The notes: generated from the letters alone by a model not told the origin. Shown: positions 1-6,318, counted from the stretch's first letter. The stretch is 9,158 nt of DNA from Candidatus Parcubacteria bacterium (GCA_014378965.1 JACMMR010000029.1:1-9158), one strand, 5' to 3'. Translations and numbers: made by a program.

Positions 1-160
1 ACCATTAGAGTTTAATACTTTCTGTATTTCTTTTACATAGGGAGAGATATCACCTAACTGTAGATCTGGAAATGTTTGGAAGTTTGTGGCGGCGTTTGTT
101 TGGAGGGAGAAAAGAAATGAAAGGATTAAAAAATATTTAAAAGAATTTCTTTGTATCATA
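1..160 (-). pseudogene. Start of a secreted peptidoglycan-binding-like protein, partial and apparently frameshifted
   Basis: Read on the minus strand, an ATG at 160-158 opens a signal-peptide-like start, MIQRNSFKYFLIL, but that frame stops at a TGA (52-50). From about 126 to the window edge another frame is open and continues naturally as a hydrophobic stretch, then TNAAT (a plausible signal-peptidase site), then LQLGDISPYVKEIQKVLNS. The last string matches the start of the PG_binding_1 fold (L-x-L-G ... VK-x-LQ-x-x-LN). Removing one T from the T-run at 120-123 or at 110-113 joins the halves into one coherent precursor. The second frame has its own stop (129-127) and no ATG, GTG or TTG afterwards, so it cannot start alone. 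The rest lies outside the window. The protein is probably exported and wall-associated. The shift may be a sequencing error in a homopolymer or a real pseudogene. The family call rests on about 20 residues. Confidence 0.5.
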
Positions 161-186
161 GTTTTATATGGTTATTTTTATAAATG

Positions 187-192
187 ATTATA
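187..192 (-). promoter_or_regulatory. Possible -10 box between map and the secreted-protein gene
   Basis: A perfect TATAAT on the minus strand lies 26 nt before the ATG at 160. No convincing -35 hexamer sits 16-18 nt upstream and there is no extended -10 TG. In a 57-nt AT-rich gap such a hexamer can occur by chance. No hairpin-plus-T-run terminator is visible here, so read-through from map is equally possible. Confidence 0.25.
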
Positions 193-217
193 AAGTAATA
201 ATACCATATTTAGATCT

Positions 218-1009
218 TTAACCTATGGTCACTATCTCACACCCATCTTTTGTTACAACGATAGTATGCTCAACATGTACCGCCAAACTCTTATCTTGAG
301 TCACAAATGTATATCCATCAGATAGCTGATTCATCGCAGTACTTTTTTCGGTGAGTATCGGCTCAATAGCAATAACATTTCCTTCTTTTAAAATTACCCC
401 TTCACCCCTCTTTCCGAAGTTTGGAATAAATGGATCTTCGTGAATACTATGTCCTATCCCGTGTCCTCCTAAAATAATTGGTATTTTAAATTTACCACCT
501 TTATTTCCTCTTACAACATCCTCTATTGCTTGACCAATATCCCCTGTTCGCACACCTGGTTTTAACATATCGATTGCATTATTAAGTGAACGCGTTGCTA
601 CATCAATCATCTCTTGTCCTACTTTATTATATTCCCCTCCACCTACAACTAGAGTTATTGCTGAGTCAGTAAACATATCTTTAAATTTAAGACCCATATC
701 AAGTGTTACAACATCTCCTTTCTTTAAAACTCTTGGTTTTTCGTTTGGTATACCATGAACAACTTCATGATTTACAGATATGCAAATAGATCCAGGAAAT
801 GGTCGTGGTGCACCACCTGGTGTATAATTTAAAAATGCAGGAATGGCATTATGTTCTATACACAATCCTCGCGCCCTTGTGTCTAAATCTTTTGTTGAAA
901 CATTTTCTAGTGTTTCATCTTTTAAAGTATGTAAAATAGTATAAAGTATCTTTCCTCCTTCTTTTAAAATTTCTATTTCTTTTTTGGTATAAATGATTAT
1001 TTTAGACAT
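218..1009 (-). CDS. map: Type I methionine aminopeptidase
   Basis: Removes the initiator methionine from new proteins in the cytoplasm, using a two-metal centre. At 263 aa it is the usual bacterial type I length, with only a short N-terminus before the pita-bread fold. By comparison with E. coli MetAP, all metal ligands are visible: Asp104 (VTLDMG), Asp115 (MFTDSA), His183 (GGHGIGH), Glu216 (AIEP) and Glu247 (HVEHT). The substrate-binding histidines His85 (VHGIP) and His190 (HEDP) are also present. The ATG lies inside the end of adk, overlapping it by 13 nt, so the two are likely translated together. The secY-adk-map order is the classical spc layout. No Shine-Dalgarno sequence precedes the start. 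What follows map is not infA, which breaks the usual order. Confidence 0.97.
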   Translation of the reverse strand: MSKIIIYTKKEIEILKEGGKILYTILHTLKDETLENVSTKDLDTRARGLCIEHNAIPAFLNYTPGGAPRPFPGSICISVNHEVVHGIPNEKPRVLKKGDVVTLDMGLKFKDMFTDSAITLVVGGGEYNKVGQEMIDVATRSLNNAIDMLKPGVRTGDIGQAIEDVVRGNKGGKFKIPIILGGHGIGHSIHEDPFIPNFGKRGEGVILKEGNVIAIEPILTEKSTAMNQLSDGYTFVTQDKSLAVHVEHTIVVTKDGCEIVTIG

Positions 1010-1590
1010 TCTTGAATATCTTCGTGAATTTTATGTATTTCCTGCTCTCCATTTATTTTATGAAATTGAAATCGAGAATTATGCTCAAGGTATTCAATGG
1101 CTGGAATAACTTCTTCATCAAACCATTTTTTCTTAGCATCAAATATATCGGAGCTATCATCATCTCGATGTCGGTTTTTCATTTTATCAACTGACCACTC
1201 ATGACTTACATCCAGATAAAAAACATGTGCATTTTTTATTTCATAAAAATCAAACACATCTGAAACAGTCTTAGCTTCGTTGAGTGAACGTAATCCTCCA
1301 TCCATAATTAGATTTTTATTCGGATCAAAATTATTTTTAAAATAATTTCCAATAATAGTAATACAAAGAAAATCAGGATGACGTGCACCTTTGTCATAGA
1401 TTACGTCGACTTTTTTTGAAGTAAAATTATCTCCTTCTGCAATCAATTTTCTAAACTCGTTTCCAGTACTTAGATACAAGGTATTTTCATTTATTAATTT
1501 AAAATAGTCAATTAAACTTGCTGATTGGGTACCTTTACCACAACCTGATCTTCCTATAAATATTATTGCTTTTTGATTCATGTCACTCAT
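997..1590 (-). CDS. adk: Divergent LID-less adenylate kinase
   Basis: Nucleoside monophosphate kinase, expected to convert ATP + AMP to 2 ADP in the cytoplasm. The P-loop GRSGCGKGT spans residues 13-21, followed by the AMP-site STGNEFR (41-47, with Arg47). DGGLRS (97-102) replaces the family's DGFPRT but keeps the arginine. RHRDDD (140-145) stands for the R-x-D-D segment. The LID domain is absent: a VDKMKN helix runs straight into RHRDDD, giving about 197 aa instead of about 215. By eye the later arginine of the ETVR motif is replaced (Asp151, with lysines next to it). The ATG at 1590 is chosen because it leaves 16 nt after the secY stop, like other gaps here. An upstream in-frame TTG at 1605 would add five residues, and an ATG at 1581 is also possible. 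Substrate choice (AMP, CMP or UMP) is inferred mainly from position. Confidence 0.85.
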   Translation of the reverse strand: MSDMNQKAIIFIGRSGCGKGTQSASLIDYFKLINENTLYLSTGNEFRKLIAEGDNFTSKKVDVIYDKGARHPDFLCITIIGNYFKNNFDPNKNLIMDGGLRSLNEAKTVSDVFDFYEIKNAHVFYLDVSHEWSVDKMKNRHRDDDSSDIFDAKKKWFDEEVIPAIEYLEHNSRFQFHKINGEQEIHKIHEDIQECLK

Positions 1591-1606
1591 TATACAATAT
1601 TTCAAT

Positions 1607-2884
1607 CTAATATTCTCTCATACTTATCTGTGCATTCACTTTCTTTACAACATCAATCAATGTAGAGATAACAATAAGAATTCCTGTTCCACCAATACTA
1701 ATAGATGCAACATTAGTAAAATTTTGAACGATAGCTGGAAGGATAGCAATGGATGCTAAAAATAATGCACCAATAAATGTTGTTCGAGTTACAATTCGAG
1801 ATAAGTAATCCATTGTTGAATCACCTGGTCTAATACCTGATACGAATGCACCTTGTTTTTGTAGATTCTCTGCCATTTGTTTTGGATCAAATGTTACAGC
1901 TGTATAAAAATATGTGAATAAAAACACAAGAATAAAGTATGCGATTCCATGAACAAGTGCATCTTGTGACCATACTGATAAAAATCTTCCAATACTTTGT
2001 AATGTAGGATTTGTGGCAACTATTAAAATATTTCCTAAAAATGAAGGGAACATCAAAAGCGTAATGGCAAAGATGATAGGCATAACACCCGCTTGATTCA
2101 GCTTGATTGGTAAATACGTTTTATGTGAACCTGATGCACCTTGTGTTGAAAGTGATCGAGCCTGTCTTGCATAGTTTATCTCTATTGGTCTCTCAGCTTC
2201 AGTGATGTACACAATGAGCGCGATGATTGCCACAGATAGTATTCCTATACCAATAAACAAAGGCAGTTGCGTAGCATCATATGTAGCCAATACTCTTGAA
2301 AGACTTCGTGGTAAAGCAGCGATGATACCTATAGTGATGATAAGTGAAATACCATTTCCTATACCATACTCTGTAAGTCTTTCTCCAATCCACATCAGTA
2401 AGATTGATGAAGCGACAACTATGATAGCAACTTGTACAAAACCAAAAGATGTAAGCCCTCCAAATACTTCTGGAGATTGTCTTGTAATCAAAGTAATGAT
2501 TCCGAACGTTTGAATAAATCCAACTGGAATTGCAAGCAGTCTTGAATATTGAGAAAGTTTTTTACGACCTGCTGCACCTTCTTCTTGCTGTAATTCTTTC
2601 ATTCCTGGGAATACCATAGTCAAAAGTTGAATAATAATTGATGCAGTGATGTATGGACCGACACCAAGCATAAGAATTGATAACGCTGACAAACCACCTC
2701 CTGAAAACAAGTTTAAAACTTGGAAAAAGCTATTTCCATCAACGAGTGCTTTAATGGCTTGTACATTTACTCCAGGAACTGGAATAGCAGACAATGCTCT
2801 AAAAATAACTAGAATAGCCAGAACAAATAATATTCTGTTTCTTATAGTTTTATCTGAAAATATTGCTTTGATTTTATTGAACAT
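1607..2884 (-). CDS. secY: Protein translocase channel subunit SecY
   Basis: Membrane channel of the Sec translocon, passing unfolded proteins across the membrane or into it with SecE, SecG and SecA. The 425-aa sequence has the full ten-helix pattern, starting with TM1 at about 17-35. Family landmarks are GVGPYITASIIIQLL (75-89), the cytoplasmic FPGMKELQQEEGAAGRKK (92-109), the EAERPIEINYARQ loop (228-240), KLNQAGVMPIIFA (261-273) and FDPKQMAENLQKQGAFVSGIRPG (332-354), the last lying in the large cytoplasmic loop that contacts ribosome and SecA. The protein ends right after MREY, a few residues shorter than the common MRQYEGFLK end. Its ATG lies inside rplO with an 11-nt overlap, and it is the one gene here with a good Shine-Dalgarno sequence. 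It alone uses TAG as its stop. Confidence 0.98.
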   Translation of the reverse strand: MFNKIKAIFSDKTIRNRILFVLAILVIFRALSAIPVPGVNVQAIKALVDGNSFFQVLNLFSGGGLSALSILMLGVGPYITASIIIQLLTMVFPGMKELQQEEGAAGRKKLSQYSRLLAIPVGFIQTFGIITLITRQSPEVFGGLTSFGFVQVAIIVVASSILLMWIGERLTEYGIGNGISLIITIGIIAALPRSLSRVLATYDATQLPLFIGIGILSVAIIALIVYITEAERPIEINYARQARSLSTQGASGSHKTYLPIKLNQAGVMPIIFAITLLMFPSFLGNILIVATNPTLQSIGRFLSVWSQDALVHGIAYFILVFLFTYFYTAVTFDPKQMAENLQKQGAFVSGIRPGDSTMDYLSRIVTRTTFIGALFLASIAILPAIVQNFTNVASISIGGTGILIVISTLIDVVKKVNAQISMREY

Positions 2885-3317
2885 ATACTTTGCCTCCAGC
2901 TTTCTCGATTTTCTCGATAGCAGCTTTTGAGATTGTGAATTTTTTAAATGTTAATGCGTTTGTAATTTCTCCACTTGCTAAAATCTTAACTTTAGGAACT
3001 TTACCTTTCAACAATTTAACTAATTTCAAATCTACAAGTTTTTGAGGTGTTAAAACAGTTCCTGCTTCAACTAAAGCAAAAGCTGACACGTTTAGTACTA
3101 CAGGTTTTATTTCAAAAGATTTGTTGATATTTTTACCACGACCTCTAAGTTTTGGGATTTTTTTAATGATCTCTCTAATCTCAGGACGTAATTTACGACC
3201 AGCACGTGATGTTTGACCTTTTTGTCCACGTCCTGAAGTTTTACCTCTTTTACTTCCACGACCAACTTGTTGTTTAGTTTGTCGTTGTGTTTTTCTTTTT
3301 AGTGTATGTAATTGCAT
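2874..3317 (-). CDS. rplO: 50S ribosomal protein uL15
   Basis: Large-subunit protein with a long basic N-terminal arm that threads into 23S rRNA and a globular C-terminal domain. At 147 aa it has the expected length. The arm begins MQLHTLKRK and contains VGRGSKRGKTSGRGQKGQ (18-35), the L15 Gly/Arg-rich signature in a compact form that lacks the usual GSGNGKT insertion. The stretch PEIREIIKKIPKLRGRG (45-61) replaces the common GGQMPLYRRLPKRGF segment. The C-terminal half (from about residue 70) keeps the L15 fold, ending EKAGGKVYVQ. It directly follows rpsE, so rpmD (uL30), which normally sits between them, is missing. It overlaps secY by 11 nt. Confidence 0.96.
   Translation of the reverse strand: MQLHTLKRKTQRQTKQQVGRGSKRGKTSGRGQKGQTSRAGRKLRPEIREIIKKIPKLRGRGKNINKSFEIKPVVLNVSAFALVEAGTVLTPQKLVDLKLVKLLKGKVPKVKILASGEITNALTFKKFTISKAAIEKIEKAGGKVYVQ
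2893..2897 (-). promoter_or_regulatory. Shine-Dalgarno sequence of secY inside rplO
   Basis: GGAGG lies 8 nt before the secY ATG. It also encodes two glycines near the end of rplO (KAGGKVYVQ), so protein sequence alone could explain it. It is the only clear Shine-Dalgarno match at any start in the window, and it fits re-initiation at an overlapping gene. Confidence 0.6.
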
Positions 3318-3328
3318 ATATTTATTTT

Positions 3329-3358
3329 ATTATACCAAAATATTATTTTGTATGTTTA
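3329..3358 (-). promoter_or_regulatory. Candidate internal promoter before rplO
   Basis: In the rpsE-rplO gap the minus strand carries an extended -10, TGGTATAAT (3337-3329), matching TGnTATAAT exactly. Eighteen nt upstream is TAAACA (3358-3353), 4 of 6 to TTGACA, inside the last rpsE codons. It could drive rplO-secY-adk-map apart from the upstream genes. AT-rich DNA gives chance TATAAT matches, but the TG extension makes this one better than most. Confidence 0.4.
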
Positions 3359-4089
3359 ATTTTCTTAGTCGCTGATAAGGTAGACAAAGCTTTGATAACA
3401 ACTTTAGCGTTGTTCATACGGTTCTTTGTACCAGATCTCAATTTTCCAATAATATCCTTGATACCTGCGATCTCAATTACGTCACGAACTGATGATCCTG
3501 CAACTATTCCCTTACCCGGAGCAGGTCGTAATTCTACTTGAGCTGAAGAATATTTAGCAGAGACTTCATGTGGAATTGTTCCTGTTTTTGTTAATGGAAG
3601 TCTAATCATATTCGCTTTAGCTTTTTTGTATGCCTTATCAACTGCCATAGCAGTATCAAGTCCTTTTCCTGTTCCAAAACCAATTCTACCTTTTCTATCT
3701 CCAGCAATAACGGCAACTGCAAAAGAGAATTTTCGTCCACCTGAAGTAACACGAGTTACTCTTCTGATTGCAACTATTTTTTGATCAAATTCAGGTTTTG
3801 GTTTTGCTTCTCTTTTTGGACCACGGTTATCACGTCTTGGGCCACCCCTTTGAGGTCTTTCATTTTTAACAAAAGCACGTGGAGCATGAGACGCTGGTGC
3901 CACTGGCACAACTGCTTCATGATCAGCTTCAACTGATGGAGTTTCAACCTCAGGAGCAGGAGCAGCTTCAACAGCAGCTTCTATCTCTTCTGCAATAGTT
4001 TCAACTATAACCTCTACACCTTCACTAGAAGTTATCTCTTCGTTGCCATTGTCATTTATTAAATTATCGTTTTGATTTGTGTCTGTCAT
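3343..4089 (-). CDS. rpsE: 30S ribosomal protein uS5 with a long N-terminal extension
   Basis: Small-subunit protein that shapes the mRNA entry channel and affects decoding accuracy. The core begins near residue 100 (FDQKIVAIRRVTRVTSGGRKFSF, a double-stranded-RNA-binding-like fold) and continues with GDRKGRIGFGTGKG (130-143) and a second domain containing GKGIVAGSSVRDVIEIAGI (192-210). At 248 aa it is about 80 residues longer than E. coli S5 (166). The extra length is N-terminal: an acidic, Glu/Ala/Val/Pro-rich stretch (about 1-65), then a basic, Arg/Gly/Pro-rich linker (about 70-98). The C-terminus is short, ending soon after the core in ATKKIKHTK. The start is the ATG at 4089, 19 nt after rplR and preceded by the recurring AAACAT. 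No in-frame ATG lies nearer the core, so the extension appears real. It is followed by rplO without rpmD. Confidence 0.96.
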   Translation of the reverse strand: MTDTNQNDNLINDNGNEEITSSEGVEVIVETIAEEIEAAVEAAPAPEVETPSVEADHEAVVPVAPASHAPRAFVKNERPQRGGPRRDNRGPKREAKPKPEFDQKIVAIRRVTRVTSGGRKFSFAVAVIAGDRKGRIGFGTGKGLDTAMAVDKAYKKAKANMIRLPLTKTGTIPHEVSAKYSSAQVELRPAPGKGIVAGSSVRDVIEIAGIKDIIGKLRSGTKNRMNNAKVVIKALSTLSATKKIKHTK

Positions 4090-4108
4090 ATGTTTATTTA
4101 TTGTTTGA

Positions 4109-4450
4109 TTAAAATTCTAATCCAGCTTCCCTGGCAGCTTCTGCTAATGCAAGTATACGACCTGTGTACTTATATCCATTTCTGTCAAACACAACTTTTG
4201 TAATACCTTTTGCTTTTGCAGCTTTAGCAATTTCTTTTCCCACACCGATCGCAGCATCCATTTTTTTATCTTTCATTTCTGAACTATTTGCTTGTACTAA
4301 AGTTTTACCCGCATTGTCATCGATGATTTGTGCATATGTAAATTTATTAGATTTAAACACTGTTAATCTAGGTCGTTGTTCAGTTCCTTGAACTTTGGCT
4401 CTGATTCTATTTTTGATACGGTCTCGGTTTGATAAAATTATTCTTTTCAT
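4109..4450 (-). CDS. rplR: 50S ribosomal protein uL18
   Basis: 5S-rRNA-binding protein of the central protuberance, acting with uL5. The 113-aa length is typical. The basic N-terminus (KRIILSNRDRIKNRIRAKV) is followed by the core RPRLTVFKSNKFTYAQIIDD (26-45) and the C-terminal signature KVVFDRNGYKYTGRILALAEAAREAGLEF (85-113), which carries the conserved FDRxGYxYxGR. It sits between rplF and rpsE as usual, with a 30-nt AT-only gap in front and AAATAT directly before the ATG instead of a Shine-Dalgarno sequence. Confidence 0.97.
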   Translation of the reverse strand: MKRIILSNRDRIKNRIRAKVQGTEQRPRLTVFKSNKFTYAQIIDDNAGKTLVQANSSEMKDKKMDAAIGVGKEIAKAAKAKGITKVVFDRNGYKYTGRILALAEAAREAGLEF

Positions 4451-4480
4451 ATATTTATATTTATTTTTATTTATTTAAGA

Positions 4481-5014
4481 TTAAGCAGCTTTTTTACCTT
4501 GTTTTCTCTTAATAATTTCATCATCATATCTAAAGCCCTTACCTTTGTACGGTTCTGGTTTCTTAAGTGATCTGATTTTAGCAGCGAATGAACCAACTGC
4601 TTCTTTATCAATACTTGTAAATGTATACACACCTTTTTCAATAATTACGGCTACCTCTGTAGGTATTTCTACGTTTACTGGATGTGAAAATCCAAGTGCG
4701 AGCTTCAACATATTTCCAGCAACTTCCCCTTTATATCCAACACCTTCTAGTATTAATTTTTTTACATATGGAGTATTCACACCGGCAATCATGTTTTTTG
4801 CATGAGATGAGTATGTTCCCCACAATGATCTTCCGAAAGCATCGTTTTGTTTTGGTTTAAATGATAATTCTGAACCTTCAAGAACCACCTCTACTATTGG
4901 TAGAAATTTCTTTGTTAATTCACCTTTAGGTCCTTTCACTGTTAATACACCATCTGTAAATGAAACAGTTGTTCCTGCAGGTATTGTTGTTATTTGTTTT
5001 CCGATTCTTGACAT
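4481..5014 (-). CDS. rplF: 50S ribosomal protein uL6
   Basis: Large-subunit protein that binds 23S rRNA near the sarcin-ricin loop and the GTPase-factor site. It has 177 aa, the E. coli length. It shows the start MSRIGKQITTIPAG, the duplicated L6 fold (repeats at about 8-82 and 83-165) and the family signature PEPYKGKGFRYDDE (153-166), ending in a basic tail. It is preceded by the 119-nt rpsH-rplF spacer, by far the longest gap inside the operon, so its expression may be controlled separately from the genes upstream. AAAAATAT sits directly before the ATG. Confidence 0.98.
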   Translation of the reverse strand: MSRIGKQITTIPAGTTVSFTDGVLTVKGPKGELTKKFLPIVEVVLEGSELSFKPKQNDAFGRSLWGTYSSHAKNMIAGVNTPYVKKLILEGVGYKGEVAGNMLKLALGFSHPVNVEIPTEVAVIIEKGVYTFTSIDKEAVGSFAAKIRSLKKPEPYKGKGFRYDDEIIKRKQGKKAA

Positions 5015-5133
5015 ATATTTTTATTTTTTTGCTTTAACTACTTTTGCAGTTTATAACTTATAAAGTGGAAGATCTTTAGCTTACGCAGGGCGTCTTAAGA
5101 CCCAAATGGACTACCTGGTGGTAGCAGAAATAA
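5015..5133 (-). other. Structured-looking spacer between rpsH and rplF, possible RNA element
   Basis: Other gaps in this operon are 11-34 nt and nearly pure A/T. This one is 119 nt and its first 60 or so nt (mRNA sense) are clearly richer in G and C. In RNA sense it holds a hairpin with stem CUACC/GGUAG and loop ACCA (5124-5111). A second stem, ACGC/GCGU with a 3-nt loop, extends through CUU/AAG around a bulge (5099-5080). A 10-bp perfect palindrome, GTCTTAAGAC (5092-5101), could instead form an alternative stem that excludes the second. There is no ATG in the sense direction and no plausible protein. It does not fold as a tRNA, having no T-loop. No hairpin followed by a T-run is present, so it is not a simple terminator. 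A cis-regulatory RNA, such as an r-protein binding site, is an inference. Confidence 0.5.
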
Positions 5134-5526
5134 TTACCAAATCTTAAATAAGAACTCACCTCCAATCTTTTGTGCCCTTACCTCTCTGTCTGTAAGAACT
5201 CCTTTTGGAGTAGACACAAGTAGAGCTCCGTATCCATTTTTAACTTGATGAGCTTCTCTATATGATCCATATACTCGTCTTGAATATTTCGATAATTGTT
5301 GTACACCAGCAATTTTAGGCTTTCCGTCTGTCTCGTATACAAGTGATACTTCAATATATTGGATAGGTACAGCTCCAGTTACCTTAACATTAGAAACAAA
5401 TCCAAGATCAGACAATTTGTCCAATATTGATTTTCTAAATTTAGAAAAACCAAAAGTTGTTTTTTCTTTACCTGCAATATTTGCAGTTTTTAGATTGTTT
5501 ATTATTTGTGATATTCCGTGATTCAT
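5134..5526 (-). CDS. rpsH: 30S ribosomal protein uS8
   Basis: Primary 16S-rRNA-binding protein of the 30S platform, and in E. coli the autogenous repressor of the spc operon. The 130-aa length is normal. The N-terminal domain (about 1-65) is divergent. The C-terminal RNA-binding domain is well kept: QLSKYSRRVYGSYREA (77-92) and the S8 signature STPKGVLTDREVRAQKIGGEFLFKIW (105-130). In most bacteria the middle motif reads SKPGRRVY; here Tyr-Ser replaces Pro-Gly. In E. coli S8 binds the mRNA at the start of rplE. The corresponding gap here (6319-6339) is only A, T and a little C, so control at that site looks unlikely. Confidence 0.97.
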   Translation of the reverse strand: MNHGISQIINNLKTANIAGKEKTTFGFSKFRKSILDKLSDLGFVSNVKVTGAVPIQYIEVSLVYETDGKPKIAGVQQLSKYSRRVYGSYREAHQVKNGYGALLVSTPKGVLTDREVRAQKIGGEFLFKIW

Positions 5527-5560
5527 ATATTTATATTATTTACTTTTTATTATTTGCCTT

Positions 5561-5746
5561 TTACCATGATGATTTTTTAATACCTGGGATAAGTCCTTCA
5601 TTAGCCGCTTCACGGAAACAAATTCTACACATATCAAAGTCTCTCATGTACCCTCTTTTTCTACCACACATAAAACATCGTCTTACTACACGACTTTTAA
5701 ACTTTGGTGTTTTTAGTGATCTTTGTATTACTGCTTTTTTTGCCAT
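5561..5746 (-). CDS. rpsN: 30S ribosomal protein uS14, zinc-binding short type
   Basis: Small-subunit head protein needed late in 30S assembly. The 61-aa size and the C-x2-C-x12-C-x2-C pattern (Cys24, Cys27, Cys40, Cys43) mark the short zinc-ribbon (type Z) form rather than the roughly 100-aa zinc-free form. The C-terminal half CRICFREAANEGLIPGIKKSSW matches the family end. It lies between rplE and rpsH as expected. Its start has AAAAAT before the ATG, a slight variation on the pattern shared by its neighbours. Confidence 0.98.
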   Translation of the reverse strand: MAKKAVIQRSLKTPKFKSRVVRRCFMCGRKRGYMRDFDMCRICFREAANEGLIPGIKKSSW

Positions 5747-5778
5747 ATTTTTATTATTTTATCTTTATTATATTAAAA

Positions 5779-6318
5779 TTATTTTTTAAATAAGAAACCA
5801 ACTAAATCTAATAAAGCTTTAGTTTCTTCTTTGGTCTTACTTGTTGTAACAATTGTCGCACCAAAACTAAATACATCTTGGATGTTTTCGTCTGTCGTTT
5901 CTGGAAATACAGTATGCTCCTTGATACCGAAAGAAAAGTTACCCATTGAATCTATTCCTGTCACTGAAATACCTCTAAAGTCTTTTGTACGAGGAAGTGC
6001 AATGTTTACAACCTTTTCGATAAATGACCACATTTTCTCACCTCTTAAAGTCACCTTGTACCCTGATGAATCACCTGCACGTAGTTTAAATCCAGCAACT
6101 GATTTTTTTGCTAAAGTCGTAACAGGTTTTTGACCTGTTATCTTTGTAAGTCTGTCCAGCATTAATTCTTTCTTCTTTGGATCTTTTATAGAACCAATTG
6201 TAGTAGTAACAACCACCCTCATGATTTGAGGTGCTTGTAATTTATTCTTATATTTAAAATCACCCTTTAAAGTGTCAAATGTTGTTTTTACTTTTTCTTT
6301 TACTGTTTTATGAGCCAT
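5779..6318 (-). CDS. rplE: 50S ribosomal protein uL5
   Basis: Binds 5S rRNA in the central protuberance and contacts P-site tRNA and uS13. It is 179 aa, the E. coli length. Recognisable segments are the central KITGQKPVTTLAKKSVAGFKLRAGDSSGYKVTLRGEKMWSFIEK (59-102), LPRTKDFRGIS (109-119) and the FSFGIKEHTVFPE strand (128-140), which corresponds to the usual GI-E-Q-x-x-FPEI motif. The common N-terminal MNLGVGEA motif is replaced by VVTTTIGSIKD. The gap before it is 21 nt of AT-rich sequence ending AAACAT, with no room for an S8-binding stem. Confidence 0.97.
   Translation of the reverse strand: MAHKTVKEKVKTTFDTLKGDFKYKNKLQAPQIMRVVVTTTIGSIKDPKKKELMLDRLTKITGQKPVTTLAKKSVAGFKLRAGDSSGYKVTLRGEKMWSFIEKVVNIALPRTKDFRGISVTGIDSMGNFSFGIKEHTVFPETTDENIQDVFSFGATIVTTSKTKEETKALLDLVGFLFKK

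Noticed and set aside
161..217. Terminator after map
   Set aside because: The gap contains only AT-rich sequence and one AGATCT palindrome, with no stable GC stem followed by T residues.
1591..1605. TTG start five codons upstream of the chosen adk start
   Set aside because: It lies one base after the secY stop, is a rare start codon, and adds residues not seen before the first beta-strand of the family. The ATG at 1590 fits the operon's spacing better.
3774..3971. 65-codon Leu/Lys-rich minus-strand ORF inside rpsE
   Set aside because: It is an out-of-frame reading of the low-complexity uS5 extension, with no independent start context.
5072..5107. Nine-codon sense ORF starting with TTG in the spacer, and a 13-codon plus-strand ORF starting at 5106
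   Set aside because: Both are of chance length, have no start-site context, and overlap the hairpin arms.
5060..5140. tRNA-Leu-like string around CTTAAGA on either strand of the rpsH-rplF spacer
   Set aside because: The CTTAAGA loop and GGG/CCC stem recall an anticodon arm, but there is no T-loop, no matching 7-bp acceptor stem and no proper D-arm.
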